Shown here in pieces: positions 31,289 through 40,670 of a stretch of DNA of 48,382 bases. The stretch lies in assembly GCF_004168205.1 (NCBI RefSeq), contig NZ_RCYB01000010.1, positions 1-48,382 of the forward strand, given 5' to 3'. The notes below the pieces were generated by a model. The model made no database searches. It saw nothing but the letters and a program-made list of their open reading frames with translations, and was not told where the DNA came from. Source of the stretch: Catenibacterium sp. co_0103 (GTDB lineage: Bacteria > Bacillota_I > Bacilli_A > Erysipelotrichales > Coprobacillaceae). Within the stretch, counting starts at the first letter, position 1, and each line of letters opens with the position of its first letter. Position numbers and translations under genes: made by a program.

Positions 31289-34200
31289 CTATAAGTAAAT
31301 AGCTTTATTGATGTGAAGATAGTAGATAATAGGTTGTACATCTGTATGGAATACTTCTTTAAGTACTTTAGAGTAATAAGACAACTGTGTGCGATGGAGA
31401 TCTTTAAGTGTTTCATCACTATTATCTTTTGATACTCTATCTGTCTTATAGTCTAATACATAAACCTTATTGTCTTTTATAAAGACTAAGTCAAATATAC
31501 CATTGATGATGAGACCATTCTCATCTTTGTATCTAAATTGTTTTTCTTGGTAAATTTGATCTGCATCTTTAATCAATTGATATGTATCGCTATTGATAAA
31601 ATCATTGATATGAGGAAGATAGTTCTTTAGTACACTCAATCCTTCTTCATCAAACATCTGATTCGTATAAAGTGATTCAATCAATTCTTGAGGATCATCA
31701 TCTTTGAAATTAAAGTAGCTTAACAAGTTATGTACGAGTGTTCCTCTATCTGTTGCTAGATAGTGTGTTTCTTCATTACTGAAATCAAAGTGAGTTTCAT
31801 CACTCTTCATTTCTTCCATACTTGTGACCGCAATGCTACGTGGTTCAACAGGATATGGATATTCAAAATCATAATACTTCTTATAGGCACGATATTGGTT
31901 CTCTATCTTTATTTTCGCATAAGGTGGAATACGTTGTACTGTTTCACTGATATCTTGTATTGTGCAATGGAAACGCGCTAACTGAGTATCTTTATTATCT
32001 AGTTCTTTAAAAGAAGAACGATCTAATGAAAGATAAGGTCTAATTTCAGGAATTAGTATCTTTAAATCATTTTGGAAGTCTTTATGTCTTAATAAAGCCA
32101 TTATCACCCAATTCAAATAATTATTCGTAGAACGCATGGCAAGGTTATATACAACACCCTGTCCCTTCTTTAGAGTAGGATCTGTATCATTGGCCTGTAC
32201 TTGACGGGCAATAGAAATAATCTCTTCTTCATCCTTGATTGTACCGGTTAGGATGAGTTTCTTTTCTGCACGTGTTAAGGCAACATAAAGAATACGCATT
32301 TCTTCATTCACTGTTTCTTGACGAATGAACATCTTCAACATCTTTGAATAAGGATGTTCATACTTACATACAATATTACCAAAAGGAGATTCTTCTAGCT
32401 TACATACACTTCCTGCCACTCCATCGTGCTGAGAAATAATAATTTCCGCTTTTTCATCAGAAGTATTAAATTTCTTCTGCATCGCACTCACAAAAACAAC
32501 AGGGAATTGTAACCCTTTAGACTTATGAATAGTCATGAACTCTACAGCATCATTTTCATCACTCGCAATAAAACCAGGTGCCTGGTTAGAAGAAGAATCT
32601 AATAGTTCTAGGTAATCCTTTAAATAAGGATATTCTTCATTTGTACGGAATGTTTCTAATAGAATATCTAAGTTTGCGCTACGTTGTTCACCATTCATTA
32701 ACTGGGATACAAAAGATTGGTATCCTGTTTCTTTTAAACATTTCTTTAATGTTTCATAAGGAGAAGATGTCATGGCCGTATTTCTTAAATCATCAAACAC
32801 TTCTAAGAAATGAAGAACTTTATTGTTGGTATGATGTGTGAGGTTGATGTAAAGAGGATCTTCTGCGTCTCTGATTTCTAATAATTCATTTTCCGTAAAA
32901 TGAGAGAATAAGAAGTTATTATGTAATACAGATAACATCGCAATATCATCATATGGATTAACCAAAGCCTTTAATAACGTCATCATACTGATGACTTCAT
33001 TGGACTCAAATAAACCACTCGATAAAGTAATATTTGCAGGAATATGATAACGTTCAAATACTTTCTTATAGGTAATAAATTCAGTTGTAGAACGCATGAG
33101 TACCGCAAAATCATGATATTTATAATCTTTTAACTTTCTCATACTGATGATTTTCTGGGCAATCATATGGGCTTCTACTTCAGATTTTGTATATTCTTCC
33201 TGATTCTTATAAAGAGAAATAAGTATGTCTGTATCAAAATCATGATTCTTCTCTAGTTCAGGAAGTGTTGTACCTTTCGCATCAAAATCATATCTTAAAA
33301 TCGCATTATCACCATGGATATACTCTAATCCACCTACAGAACTATCCATAATACAATCAAAAATATAATTGACACTATCCAATACAACTTTTTCAGAACG
33401 ATAGTTATACTTTAAATCAATACGAATGTTTGTATCATATTCTGTCATCTCTTCTAGTTTAGTGAATGTATCAAACTTATACTGGAAAATAGAAGGATCA
33501 GCTTGTCTAAAACGATAAATAGACTGTTTCATATCACCGACCATAAACATTGGAATATGTTCATCATAGTTCGCAATCTTTAAGACAAGGTTTTCCTGCA
33601 TTTCATTGGTATCCTGATACTCATCCACCATGATTTCCTTTAATGTATGATTCAATCTTTCTACAACTGGAAGATCAGGCTGCAACAGTCTTGTTGCATA
33701 TTCTTCTAGATCATGGAAGTCTAATTCATTTCTAGCTTTCTTTGCTTCACTATAATCTTTATTGAACTGATTCAATAATCCATCTTTACCAAGTAAGAAT
33801 TCAATATCTTTAAAAGAATAATCAAGATATTTTTTGAACTCCTCTGTTGAAGTAAAAGATAACAACTTCTTTAATTTTGAAAGAGGATCAGTGACATTTC
33901 CTTTTAACTTTGTATATTGTTTCTTAACAGAATCATCTACACCTAATTCACTCCATTTAATACTTGCCATTTCTAACTTTTGAGACAGTAAACTTTTTAA
34001 TGTATCAAAGGTAAGAGGTCTATTTAAGGCATCGTAGAGATCAGAATAATAATCATATAATGCAGTGGCAGGTGCAGGTTTTTTCGCATTTTCAACAGTT
34101 TCAAAGAAATAAGTAATATCATGCTTTTCACAGAAGCGATATAAAATATTATAGGCACTTAAACTTTTAAGACAGCAGTCTCTATATAATTGAGTCATGC

Positions 34201-34825
34201 CTTCTAGAATAGGCATGTTTCTAGAAAGATTAAAATCATAATATCTTTCATGAACTTGATCAAGGAATTGATGGAAATCCACAAAAGAATTGGTAATATT
34301 CTGGAAGTCTATTAAAGTCTTCTTTAAATCATCAAAGTTATTTTTTGTGTTATGACGGTAAGCATAATCCTTGAAATCTGGATCTTCTATCCATTTCTCT
34401 AAACACTGATCTAGTACTTGGTCTTTAATTAAATCAGGTGAAGGGTTCACCTTAAATCCGGGCATCACACCAATTAAATAGCCATACTTCTCTAATAGTG
34501 TCTTACAGAAACTATCAAACGTAGTGATATAGGCATGAGGCAGTAATTGAATCTGTTCTTGAATATGTCTCAATGTTTCTTCATCATGATTAGCTAAAGC
34601 TTCTTCATGTAAAGACACATTCAATCTTTGTTTCATTTCATTTCCTGCTGCTTTAGTAAAAGTTAATACTAGAAATTGATCCATTGAATAATGATCATTC
34701 ACAATCAAACTAATTAAACGGGCCACAAGAATTCTTGTCTTTCCTGAGCCAGCAGGAGCACTGACAAGAATAGTCTTCCCTCTTAAATCAATTGCAGCCT
34801 GTTGTTCTTTATTGTATTTAGGCAT
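31289..34825 (-). CDS. addA: ATP-dependent helicase/nuclease subunit A (AddA)
   Basis: A 1178-residue UvrD-type helicase with a C-terminal RecB-like nuclease, one subunit of the AddAB complex that processes double-strand breaks for recombination. Walker A is VSAPAGSGKTRIL; motif II is MVDEYQDTNEMQ; later motifs include DMKQSIYRFRQADP, YNYRSEK, FMTIHKSKGLQFPVVF and LYVALTRAEKK. The nuclease motifs are GTLVHNLL and NGIFDLVFIKDNKVYVLDYKTD. Length is close to the family norm (about 1200). The start is taken at 34825, with AAAGGAG at 9 nt; an upstream in-frame ATG overlaps the ribosome site. It overlaps addB. Confidence 0.95.
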   Translation of the reverse strand: MPKYNKEQQAAIDLRGKTILVSAPAGSGKTRILVARLISLIVNDHYSMDQFLVLTFTKAAGNEMKQRLNVSLHEEALANHDEETLRHIQEQIQLLPHAYITTFDSFCKTLLEKYGYLIGVMPGFKVNPSPDLIKDQVLDQCLEKWIEDPDFKDYAYRHNTKNNFDDLKKTLIDFQNITNSFVDFHQFLDQVHERYYDFNLSRNMPILEGMTQLYRDCCLKSLSAYNILYRFCEKHDITYFFETVENAKKPAPATALYDYYSDLYDALNRPLTFDTLKSLLSQKLEMASIKWSELGVDDSVKKQYTKLKGNVTDPLSKLKKLLSFTSTEEFKKYLDYSFKDIEFLLGKDGLLNQFNKDYSEAKKARNELDFHDLEEYATRLLQPDLPVVERLNHTLKEIMVDEYQDTNEMQENLVLKIANYDEHIPMFMVGDMKQSIYRFRQADPSIFQYKFDTFTKLEEMTEYDTNIRIDLKYNYRSEKVVLDSVNYIFDCIMDSSVGGLEYIHGDNAILRYDFDAKGTTLPELEKNHDFDTDILISLYKNQEEYTKSEVEAHMIAQKIISMRKLKDYKYHDFAVLMRSTTEFITYKKVFERYHIPANITLSSGLFESNEVISMMTLLKALVNPYDDIAMLSVLHNNFLFSHFTENELLEIRDAEDPLYINLTHHTNNKVLHFLEVFDDLRNTAMTSSPYETLKKCLKETGYQSFVSQLMNGEQRSANLDILLETFRTNEEYPYLKDYLELLDSSSNQAPGFIASDENDAVEFMTIHKSKGLQFPVVFVSAMQKKFNTSDEKAEIIISQHDGVAGSVCKLEESPFGNIVCKYEHPYSKMLKMFIRQETVNEEMRILYVALTRAEKKLILTGTIKDEEEIISIARQVQANDTDPTLKKGQGVVYNLAMRSTNNYLNWVIMALLRHKDFQNDLKILIPEIRPYLSLDRSSFKELDNKDTQLARFHCTIQDISETVQRIPPYAKIKIENQYRAYKKYYDFEYPYPVEPRSIAVTSMEEMKSDETHFDFSNEETHYLATDRGTLVHNLLSYFNFKDDDPQELIESLYTNQMFDEEGLSVLKNYLPHINDFINSDTYQLIKDADQIYQEKQFRYKDENGLIINGIFDLVFIKDNKVYVLDYKTDRVSKDNSDETLKDLHRTQLSYYSKVLKEVFHTDVQPIIYYLHINKAIYL

Positions 34826-37379
34826 TCTCGTCATCTCCTTTTAGTTTTTTATACATATCTTTCGCAATCATTCTATTTTCATTTTCAAATACATCAAATA
34901 AACATACTGACTTATAAGGGCAATAAGTACATGGATAAACCTTAAAATCACTGTCTGGCTGGGCACCATCTGTTAAGGTAGGATGGATAGGAATTAATCC
35001 AGCATGAATCTTTTTATATAGTTCGGAAATATGATTTTCCACATATTCCATAATTGAATCTAGTTCATCAGGGGAAATAACCTTTGCGCTATTCGCATAT
35101 TCTCCAGACTTCTTTACCTTAACAGGTGCAACTAATTCAGGTGTAGATCCGAGTCCTTTTACAGAATTAGTAGATCCATCATCCACCATATAGCCTTCCA
35201 TACGATATTCTTTTAATACATCCTCATCGCTAAGTGCATAACTTGTATCTCGTGTTAGTATTCGTTTCTTCATATTAAAGTATAACATACCTGCACGATC
35301 CTTATTCTCCTGTTTACATAACATATCTAGATAAACAAGCATTTGAATATTAAATCCCTGCATCGCAAGATTTAAATCAATTTCTTTACTACTTGATTTA
35401 TAATCCACAATACGTGCATAATTTCCAAATTCATCTACTCTATCAATAATACCTGAAAAAGGAACATCACCAATCTGTCCAGAAATCTCTTTTTCTTTAG
35501 ATACAGGTACATACCCACCCATTTTTAACTGCTTCTGAATAATCTTGATTGTCATCTTCATATCTTTAATGAGATTATCAATAAAGTATTGGTTCATTGG
35601 ATGACCATCATATTTCTCTTTCAGATTCTCTTCTATATAGTGCATTGCTTCTTGATCTACAAGAGATTCATTATCTAAACACTTCTCCATCAAATAATGA
35701 CATAAAGAACCAAGTTCACTTGTTTGTAAAGTATCTTCTCTCTTTTCTGTAATCTTTAATCCATATTTAATGTAATAAGAGAAAGGACACTTATTATATG
35801 TTTCTAAACGAGATACACTGACCCCTCTTCCGAGCTTATTTGTATCTTTAATAAACTCAGGCTGGTTACTTGTCATCTTATAATGATCAATCAATCGATT
35901 AATAGGATCTTCATCTATACGTGACTGATTTAAATATAGGTTATTCTTGATGAGATTCAATGAAGGATTGATATATTCTAATTCAAAGAGATCACTCAAA
36001 CGTGACATAAGAATAGAAGGAATTAACTCATTGGCAGCCATATTCTTCTTACTATAAGAGAATGTATAAGATAAATAAGGATTTAAAAGAACCTGTATAA
36101 TACGCTTATAATGTGCCTGTAACTGTTCATCTAATAATAGAGGATGAGGATTAAACTGTTTATAGTCTTCCTCCATTAAGAATCCTTTATCACTGATTTC
36201 TAAAGGTAAGAATGTTTCATTGATTCCTGTTAAGTAAATATGTTTTTGTGTTGCAGTGAGTCCCTTTTCAAGTGAAGTCACAATAACACCTGTCTTATTT
36301 GTAACTCTATTACCTGGGATAATACATTGAAGGAATAAATCAAACTCTTCTGGACTAATTTCATCATCACATTTATAGGCATCAAGAGTTTTAATCATAG
36401 AGGCACTGATATCCTGTTTTTGAAGGAATTGAATAATTTCTTTAAAAGTATGTCCAATACACTCTGATAATGATCGAGACATTTTACGATAATCACTATT
36501 ATAATGACATGTTTCATTTTGTGATAATGTGGCAGGAATATTGAGTTCATCAAAACAAATAGTCAAATAATCTGAATAGCTTGCCTGATTTGTGATGATC
36601 ATAAAATCTTTATACTGCAGCTGTTCATTCACAATACGTGATTTAATATCACAGGCAATCTTCATACATTCCTGCATAGGATGACCACCTGTAATAACAC
36701 GTCCTTTTGCAACTTTATGTACATCACTATTATCAAATAAGTGATGAATAATAGCCTCTTCATATTCACTTAATACTTCATCTGCATCTGTTATCTCTAA
36801 TAATGTGACTGGAACATAATTGTCTATCTTCTTAAACAACTCTTTGGATGCAATATGAGGATAATCATCACTCATAATATAAAGAGGAGTCTTTAAAGAA
36901 TCATCTATTAAATCTTCTACCATTTCTTCAATTGTCCAGTATCCCCCTGGAATAAGAGAATTAATTGTATATAAATCTTCACATTTTTTACTTAATAAAG
37001 TATCTTCGAAAAACTGTTCAAGAGTTATATTATTTCTATGAATCTTCTTAAGTGTATTAATGAGTTCAAGAATCATCTCATAAGAATTAGAACTAAACTG
37101 TATTGTATTAAATGTATGACAAGAAAGAATATGACGCATTATAAAAACAAGATCTGCCTGTGAATAAATATGACGGGCAAACTGTTTATGTGAAATCAAA
37201 ATCTTATCTATATATTGTTTAAGTGTTAGAACTTCTATATCAAATAAACAGGAATACTTATTCAAGAATAGATCTTCTACATATTCTGTATTTTCTGTAA
37301 TGATATAAGCAGGCCCCTGTAAGTGTTCTGCCAATTCATTGAGTTTTTTATTGAGGTGCATCCCTTTAATAATCTGCAT
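34818..37379 (-). CDS. addB: ATP-dependent helicase/nuclease subunit B (AddB/RexB-like)
   Basis: An 853-residue partner of AddA. The C-terminal nuclease has the family signature SRLETYNKCPFSYYIKYGLK, IIDRVDEFGNYARIVDYKSS, and an Fe-S cluster set (first Cys in NKCPF; then CTYCPYKSVC). It is shorter than Bacillus AddB (about 1160) and has no visible Walker A in the N-terminus, where many AddB proteins carry one; this fits the RexB-like form without ATPase. The start ATG follows GGAG. It is the first gene of addB-addA. Confidence 0.88.
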   Translation of the reverse strand: MQIIKGMHLNKKLNELAEHLQGPAYIITENTEYVEDLFLNKYSCLFDIEVLTLKQYIDKILISHKQFARHIYSQADLVFIMRHILSCHTFNTIQFSSNSYEMILELINTLKKIHRNNITLEQFFEDTLLSKKCEDLYTINSLIPGGYWTIEEMVEDLIDDSLKTPLYIMSDDYPHIASKELFKKIDNYVPVTLLEITDADEVLSEYEEAIIHHLFDNSDVHKVAKGRVITGGHPMQECMKIACDIKSRIVNEQLQYKDFMIITNQASYSDYLTICFDELNIPATLSQNETCHYNSDYRKMSRSLSECIGHTFKEIIQFLQKQDISASMIKTLDAYKCDDEISPEEFDLFLQCIIPGNRVTNKTGVIVTSLEKGLTATQKHIYLTGINETFLPLEISDKGFLMEEDYKQFNPHPLLLDEQLQAHYKRIIQVLLNPYLSYTFSYSKKNMAANELIPSILMSRLSDLFELEYINPSLNLIKNNLYLNQSRIDEDPINRLIDHYKMTSNQPEFIKDTNKLGRGVSVSRLETYNKCPFSYYIKYGLKITEKREDTLQTSELGSLCHYLMEKCLDNESLVDQEAMHYIEENLKEKYDGHPMNQYFIDNLIKDMKMTIKIIQKQLKMGGYVPVSKEKEISGQIGDVPFSGIIDRVDEFGNYARIVDYKSSSKEIDLNLAMQGFNIQMLVYLDMLCKQENKDRAGMLYFNMKKRILTRDTSYALSDEDVLKEYRMEGYMVDDGSTNSVKGLGSTPELVAPVKVKKSGEYANSAKVISPDELDSIMEYVENHISELYKKIHAGLIPIHPTLTDGAQPDSDFKVYPCTYCPYKSVCLFDVFENENRMIAKDMYKKLKGDDENA

Positions 37380-37410
37380 AATGATTCTCCTTCATTTGTA
37401 CTTTGGTACT

Positions 37411-37419
37411 ATTATATCA
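37411..37419 (-). promoter_or_regulatory. extended -10 promoter of addB
   Basis: TGATATAAT on the minus strand, about 35 bp upstream of the addB start. Confidence 0.5.
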
Positions 37420-37484
37420 TTGCATCTAAAATCATGCATTAAGTTCAGTCTCTATAACACCTATATAATGGAGGTAAGAAAAAA

Positions 37485-37508
37485 AGCCTTCCACATAAGT
37501 GGAAAGCT
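37485..37508 (-). terminator. nadE terminator
   Basis: AGCCTTCCAC / GTGGAAAGCT with one mismatch and loop ATAA. On the minus strand it is followed by a T run (plus-strand AAAAAAA). Confidence 0.75.
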
Positions 37509-37513
37509 TCAGG

Positions 37514-39412
37514 TTAACGTAACTCATCAAGCCACATAGATACATCTGCATCACTAGGCATACGTAAATCTCCACGAGGAGATAAAGCCACTGAACCAAC
37601 TTTAGGTCCATCTGGGATACAGCTACGCTTAAACTGCTGAGTAAAGAAACGTCTATAGAATAGAGTGAGCCATTTCTTAATTGTTGCTTCATCATATTTA
37701 TCACCATATGTATGAATCGCAATACGTAATAGTTTCTGTGGTTCATAATGGAATCTTGCATGATGATAAAGGAAGAAGTCATGTAATTCATAAGGTCCTA
37801 CAATATCTTCAGTCTTCTGAGTAATTTCACCATCTTTGGCAGGAAGTAATTCAGGTGAGACTGGTGTATGAAGAATATCCTGTAATGTAGCTTCTAATAC
37901 TTCACCTTTATATAAAGTAGATACATAATCTACAAGATATCTTACAAGTGTCTTAGGAACAGAAACATTAACGCCATACATACTCATATGGTCACCATTA
38001 TAAGTAGACCATCCAAGTGCAACTTCTGATAAGTCTCCTGTACCTACGACAATACCACCTGCCTGATTCGCAATATCCATAAGAACCTGTGTTCTTTCAC
38101 GTGCCTGGCAGTTTTCATAAGTGACATCATGAACTTCAGGATCATGATTAATATCTTTAAAATGCTGGTTAACGGCATCTTTGATATTGACTGTCATAGA
38201 AGTGACTTCTAGTTCTTTCATAAGTGTTAAGGCATTATTTAAAGTACGATCAGTTGTTCCAAAACAAGGCATAGTCACCGCAATAATATCTGATACAGGA
38301 CGTCCTAACATCTTATAAGCCTTATGCATTACAAGTAATGCGAGAGTAGAATCTAGTCCTCCAGACATACCAACAACGACTTTCTTAATATGAGCTGCTT
38401 CAAGTCTCTGCATTAAGCCATGAGTCTGAATATTAAATACTTCTTCACAACGTGCAGCACGTTTATCTTTATCACTAGGGACAAATGGATGAGGATCATA
38501 ATAACGATCTAAATCTAATTCTTCATTATCTAATGCAAATGGTACGGCATCAAAATAATCTTCACTATCATAAGTTGTCATTTCAATACGTTCTGTATGA
38601 ATCTTTTCTAAATCCATATCTGCATAGATTAAACCTGTAGAATATTGAGTAGATTCTTTAAGTAATGTACCATTTTCATAAATAAGATGATGATTAGAGA
38701 ATACCACATCTGTTGTTGATTCACCTAGACCTGTATTACTATAAACATAGCCACATACAAGTCTTGCACTTGTTGCACTAATTAAACTACGTCTATAATC
38801 ACTCTTACCAGTTAAGTTATTAGATGCAGAAGGGTTCACAATAAGTGTTGCTCCATTTAAACATGCATCAGTACTTGGTGTATGAGGTACCCATACATCT
38901 TCACATATTTCTACCCCAATCTTTAACCAAGGATGATTTACATCTTCAAAAATCTGTTCAGTTGTCACATGAATTTCCTGATCACATAAAGTAATATACT
39001 CATCTAAATCACGACCACTCTTGAAATGTCTACCTTCATAGAATTCATGATAATTTGGAATATATGTCTTAGGTACAGCACCTAGAATATCTCCTCTATG
39101 TAATACAAGAGCACAATTGTAAAGATCATTACGGATGACAAGTGGCATTCCAATAACAATCACTGTATCAAGATCTTTTGTTTCATCTAGAATATATTGA
39201 AGCTGTGTTTCTGATTCATTCAATACTCTTTTCTGAAAGAAAAGATCTTCAATTGTATAACCAGTTAAACATAACTCATTTAATACAAGAACCTGTGTAT
39301 GATTTGCGTTGGCTTCTTTTGATAAACGGATAATCTCCTGCGCATTCTTTTTCACATTTGCGATAGAGACTTTAAAAGAACCAGCTGCAACTCTAATAAA
39401 ACCATCTTTCAT
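37514..39412 (-). CDS. nadE: glutamine-dependent NAD+ synthetase
   Basis: A 632-residue enzyme that converts deamido-NAD to NAD+ using glutamine as the nitrogen donor. The N-terminal nitrilase-type amidase (about 1-280) contains the Glu-Lys-Cys triad region (VLNELCLTGYTIEDLF; VPKTYIPNYHEFYEG; GVEICEDVWVPHTP). The C-terminal synthetase has the PP-loop VVGMSGGLDSTLALL, then MPCFGTTDRTLNNA and VGTGDLSEVALGWSTYNGDHMSMYGVN. Length fits the long glutaminase-fused form. The start is taken at 39412 with GGAGG at 7 nt; an ATG 6 nt upstream is too close. Confidence 0.93.
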   Translation of the reverse strand: MKDGFIRVAAGSFKVSIANVKKNAQEIIRLSKEANANHTQVLVLNELCLTGYTIEDLFFQKRVLNESETQLQYILDETKDLDTVIVIGMPLVIRNDLYNCALVLHRGDILGAVPKTYIPNYHEFYEGRHFKSGRDLDEYITLCDQEIHVTTEQIFEDVNHPWLKIGVEICEDVWVPHTPSTDACLNGATLIVNPSASNNLTGKSDYRRSLISATSARLVCGYVYSNTGLGESTTDVVFSNHHLIYENGTLLKESTQYSTGLIYADMDLEKIHTERIEMTTYDSEDYFDAVPFALDNEELDLDRYYDPHPFVPSDKDKRAARCEEVFNIQTHGLMQRLEAAHIKKVVVGMSGGLDSTLALLVMHKAYKMLGRPVSDIIAVTMPCFGTTDRTLNNALTLMKELEVTSMTVNIKDAVNQHFKDINHDPEVHDVTYENCQARERTQVLMDIANQAGGIVVGTGDLSEVALGWSTYNGDHMSMYGVNVSVPKTLVRYLVDYVSTLYKGEVLEATLQDILHTPVSPELLPAKDGEITQKTEDIVGPYELHDFFLYHHARFHYEPQKLLRIAIHTYGDKYDEATIKKWLTLFYRRFFTQQFKRSCIPDGPKVGSVALSPRGDLRMPSDADVSMWLDELR

Positions 39413-39436
39413 AAACATTCCTCCAATTTCCCTCTC

Positions 39437-39445
39437 ATTATATCA
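39437..39445 (-). promoter_or_regulatory. extended -10 promoter of nadE
   Basis: TGATATAAT on the minus strand, directly after the asnA terminator. Confidence 0.5.
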
Positions 39446-39448
39446 AAA

Positions 39449-39470
39449 AAAGTTCACATGAGTGAACTTT
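39449..39470 (-). terminator. asnA terminator
   Basis: Perfect stem AAAGTTCAC / GTGAACTTT, loop ATGA, followed on the minus strand by a T run. The asnA stop codon is at its base. Confidence 0.8.
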
Positions 39471-40485
39471 ATAATAAATGTATATCATTTTCTTCGCAGA
39501 TACGCATTGTATCCTCATCCCATAAAGAAGCTTGTACTTCACCAATATGGGCTTTCTTTAAGAAGAACATACATAAACGTGACTGACCAATACCGCCACC
39601 AATACTTAATGGATAAACATTGTTTAAAACGTTCTGATGGTAAGGAAGTTCAGTACGCTCTTCAGCATGTGCTTTCTTTAACTGTTCTTCTAAAGCTTTC
39701 GCATCAACACGTACCCCCATAGAAGATAATTCAAATGCATCATCAAGAATAGGGTGATAAACAAGAATATCACCATTAAGTGTCCAGTCATCATAGTCTG
39801 GTGCACGTCCATCATGTTTAATACCTGACTTAAGGGTATCCCCAATCTTCATTAAACATACAGCCTTTTTAGCCTTAGTAATAGCTCTTTCTCTTTCCTT
39901 TGGTGTTAAATCAGGATAAACATCTTCTAATTCCTGTGTGGTAATAAAGAAAATCTTTTCTGGTAATAATCCTTTATCCAACTTTGGATAATGACGAATC
40001 ATTAAGAAATCTAAATCTAATAAAGCTTTATAAATCTTCTTAACAGTCTGTTTGAAGAAATCAACAGTACGATCTTCAGGTTTGATCACTAATTCCCAGT
40101 CCCACTGGTCTACATACATAGAATGAAGGTTATCAATTGTTTCATCTCTTCTAATTGCGTTCATATCTGTATATAGTCCTGTATGTGCTTCAAAGCCATA
40201 TCTATAAAGCGCATCACGCTTCCATTTTGCAAGTGAATGAATGATTTCAATTTCATCATCATTATTTAACTCATAGCTGTTGAAAGCTACTGGTCTTTCA
40301 GTTCCATTTAAATCATCATTTAATCCTGTGTTTTTTAATAAAAATAGTGGTGCAGATACTCTAGTGAGTCTTAATTCTTCTGATAAACGTCTTTCAAAAT
40401 AATCTTTAATCATCTTAATCGCAACTTCAGTCTCAATAAGATTGAGTTGTGAATGATAGTTCTCTGGTACAAATACTTTACTCAT
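39469..40485 (-). CDS. asnA: aspartate-ammonia ligase (AsnA)
   Basis: A 338-residue asparagine synthetase that uses ammonia, related to class II aminoacyl-tRNA synthetases. Typical segments: EVAIKMIKDYFERRLSEELRLTRVSAPLF, HSLAKWKRDALYRYGFEAHTGLYTDMNAIRRDE, YVDQWDWE, and a C-terminal GGGIGQSRLCMFFLKKAHIGEVQ (each shown in part). Length is the family norm (about 330). AAAGGAG precedes the start. It is divergent from thrC. Confidence 0.96.
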   Translation of the reverse strand: MSKVFVPENYHSQLNLIETEVAIKMIKDYFERRLSEELRLTRVSAPLFLLKNTGLNDDLNGTERPVAFNSYELNNDDEIEIIHSLAKWKRDALYRYGFEAHTGLYTDMNAIRRDETIDNLHSMYVDQWDWELVIKPEDRTVDFFKQTVKKIYKALLDLDFLMIRHYPKLDKGLLPEKIFFITTQELEDVYPDLTPKERERAITKAKKAVCLMKIGDTLKSGIKHDGRAPDYDDWTLNGDILVYHPILDDAFELSSMGVRVDAKALEEQLKKAHAEERTELPYHQNVLNNVYPLSIGGGIGQSRLCMFFLKKAHIGEVQASLWDEDTMRICEENDIHLL

Positions 40486-40612
40486 AAGTCTTTTACTCCT
40501 TTATGTATGATTATATAAGAAAAAAATAAAAAAGAAAGAAAGAAAACAGTATTTCTTATATTATTTAAAAATATGTAATAATTTAGGGAAATATAAAAAA
40601 TGATGAACTTGA

Positions 40613-40641
40613 TTGACTTATTTCCGATTATTTAATACAAT
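40613..40641 (+). promoter_or_regulatory. thrC promoter
   Basis: -35 TTGACT, 17-bp spacer, -10 TACAAT. This is a standard -35/-10 promoter, unlike the extended -10 type of most host genes here. The surrounding 185 bp shows no T-box or attenuator structure that I can recognise. Confidence 0.65.
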
Positions 40642-40670
40642 GTTGAAAACACAAGATAAGGAGATGCACA

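Noticed and set aside
40486..40670. A T-box or other amino-acid riboswitch before asnA or thrC.
   Set aside because: The 185-bp AT-rich gap contains no T-box sequence (TGGNACCGCG) or matching stem structure.
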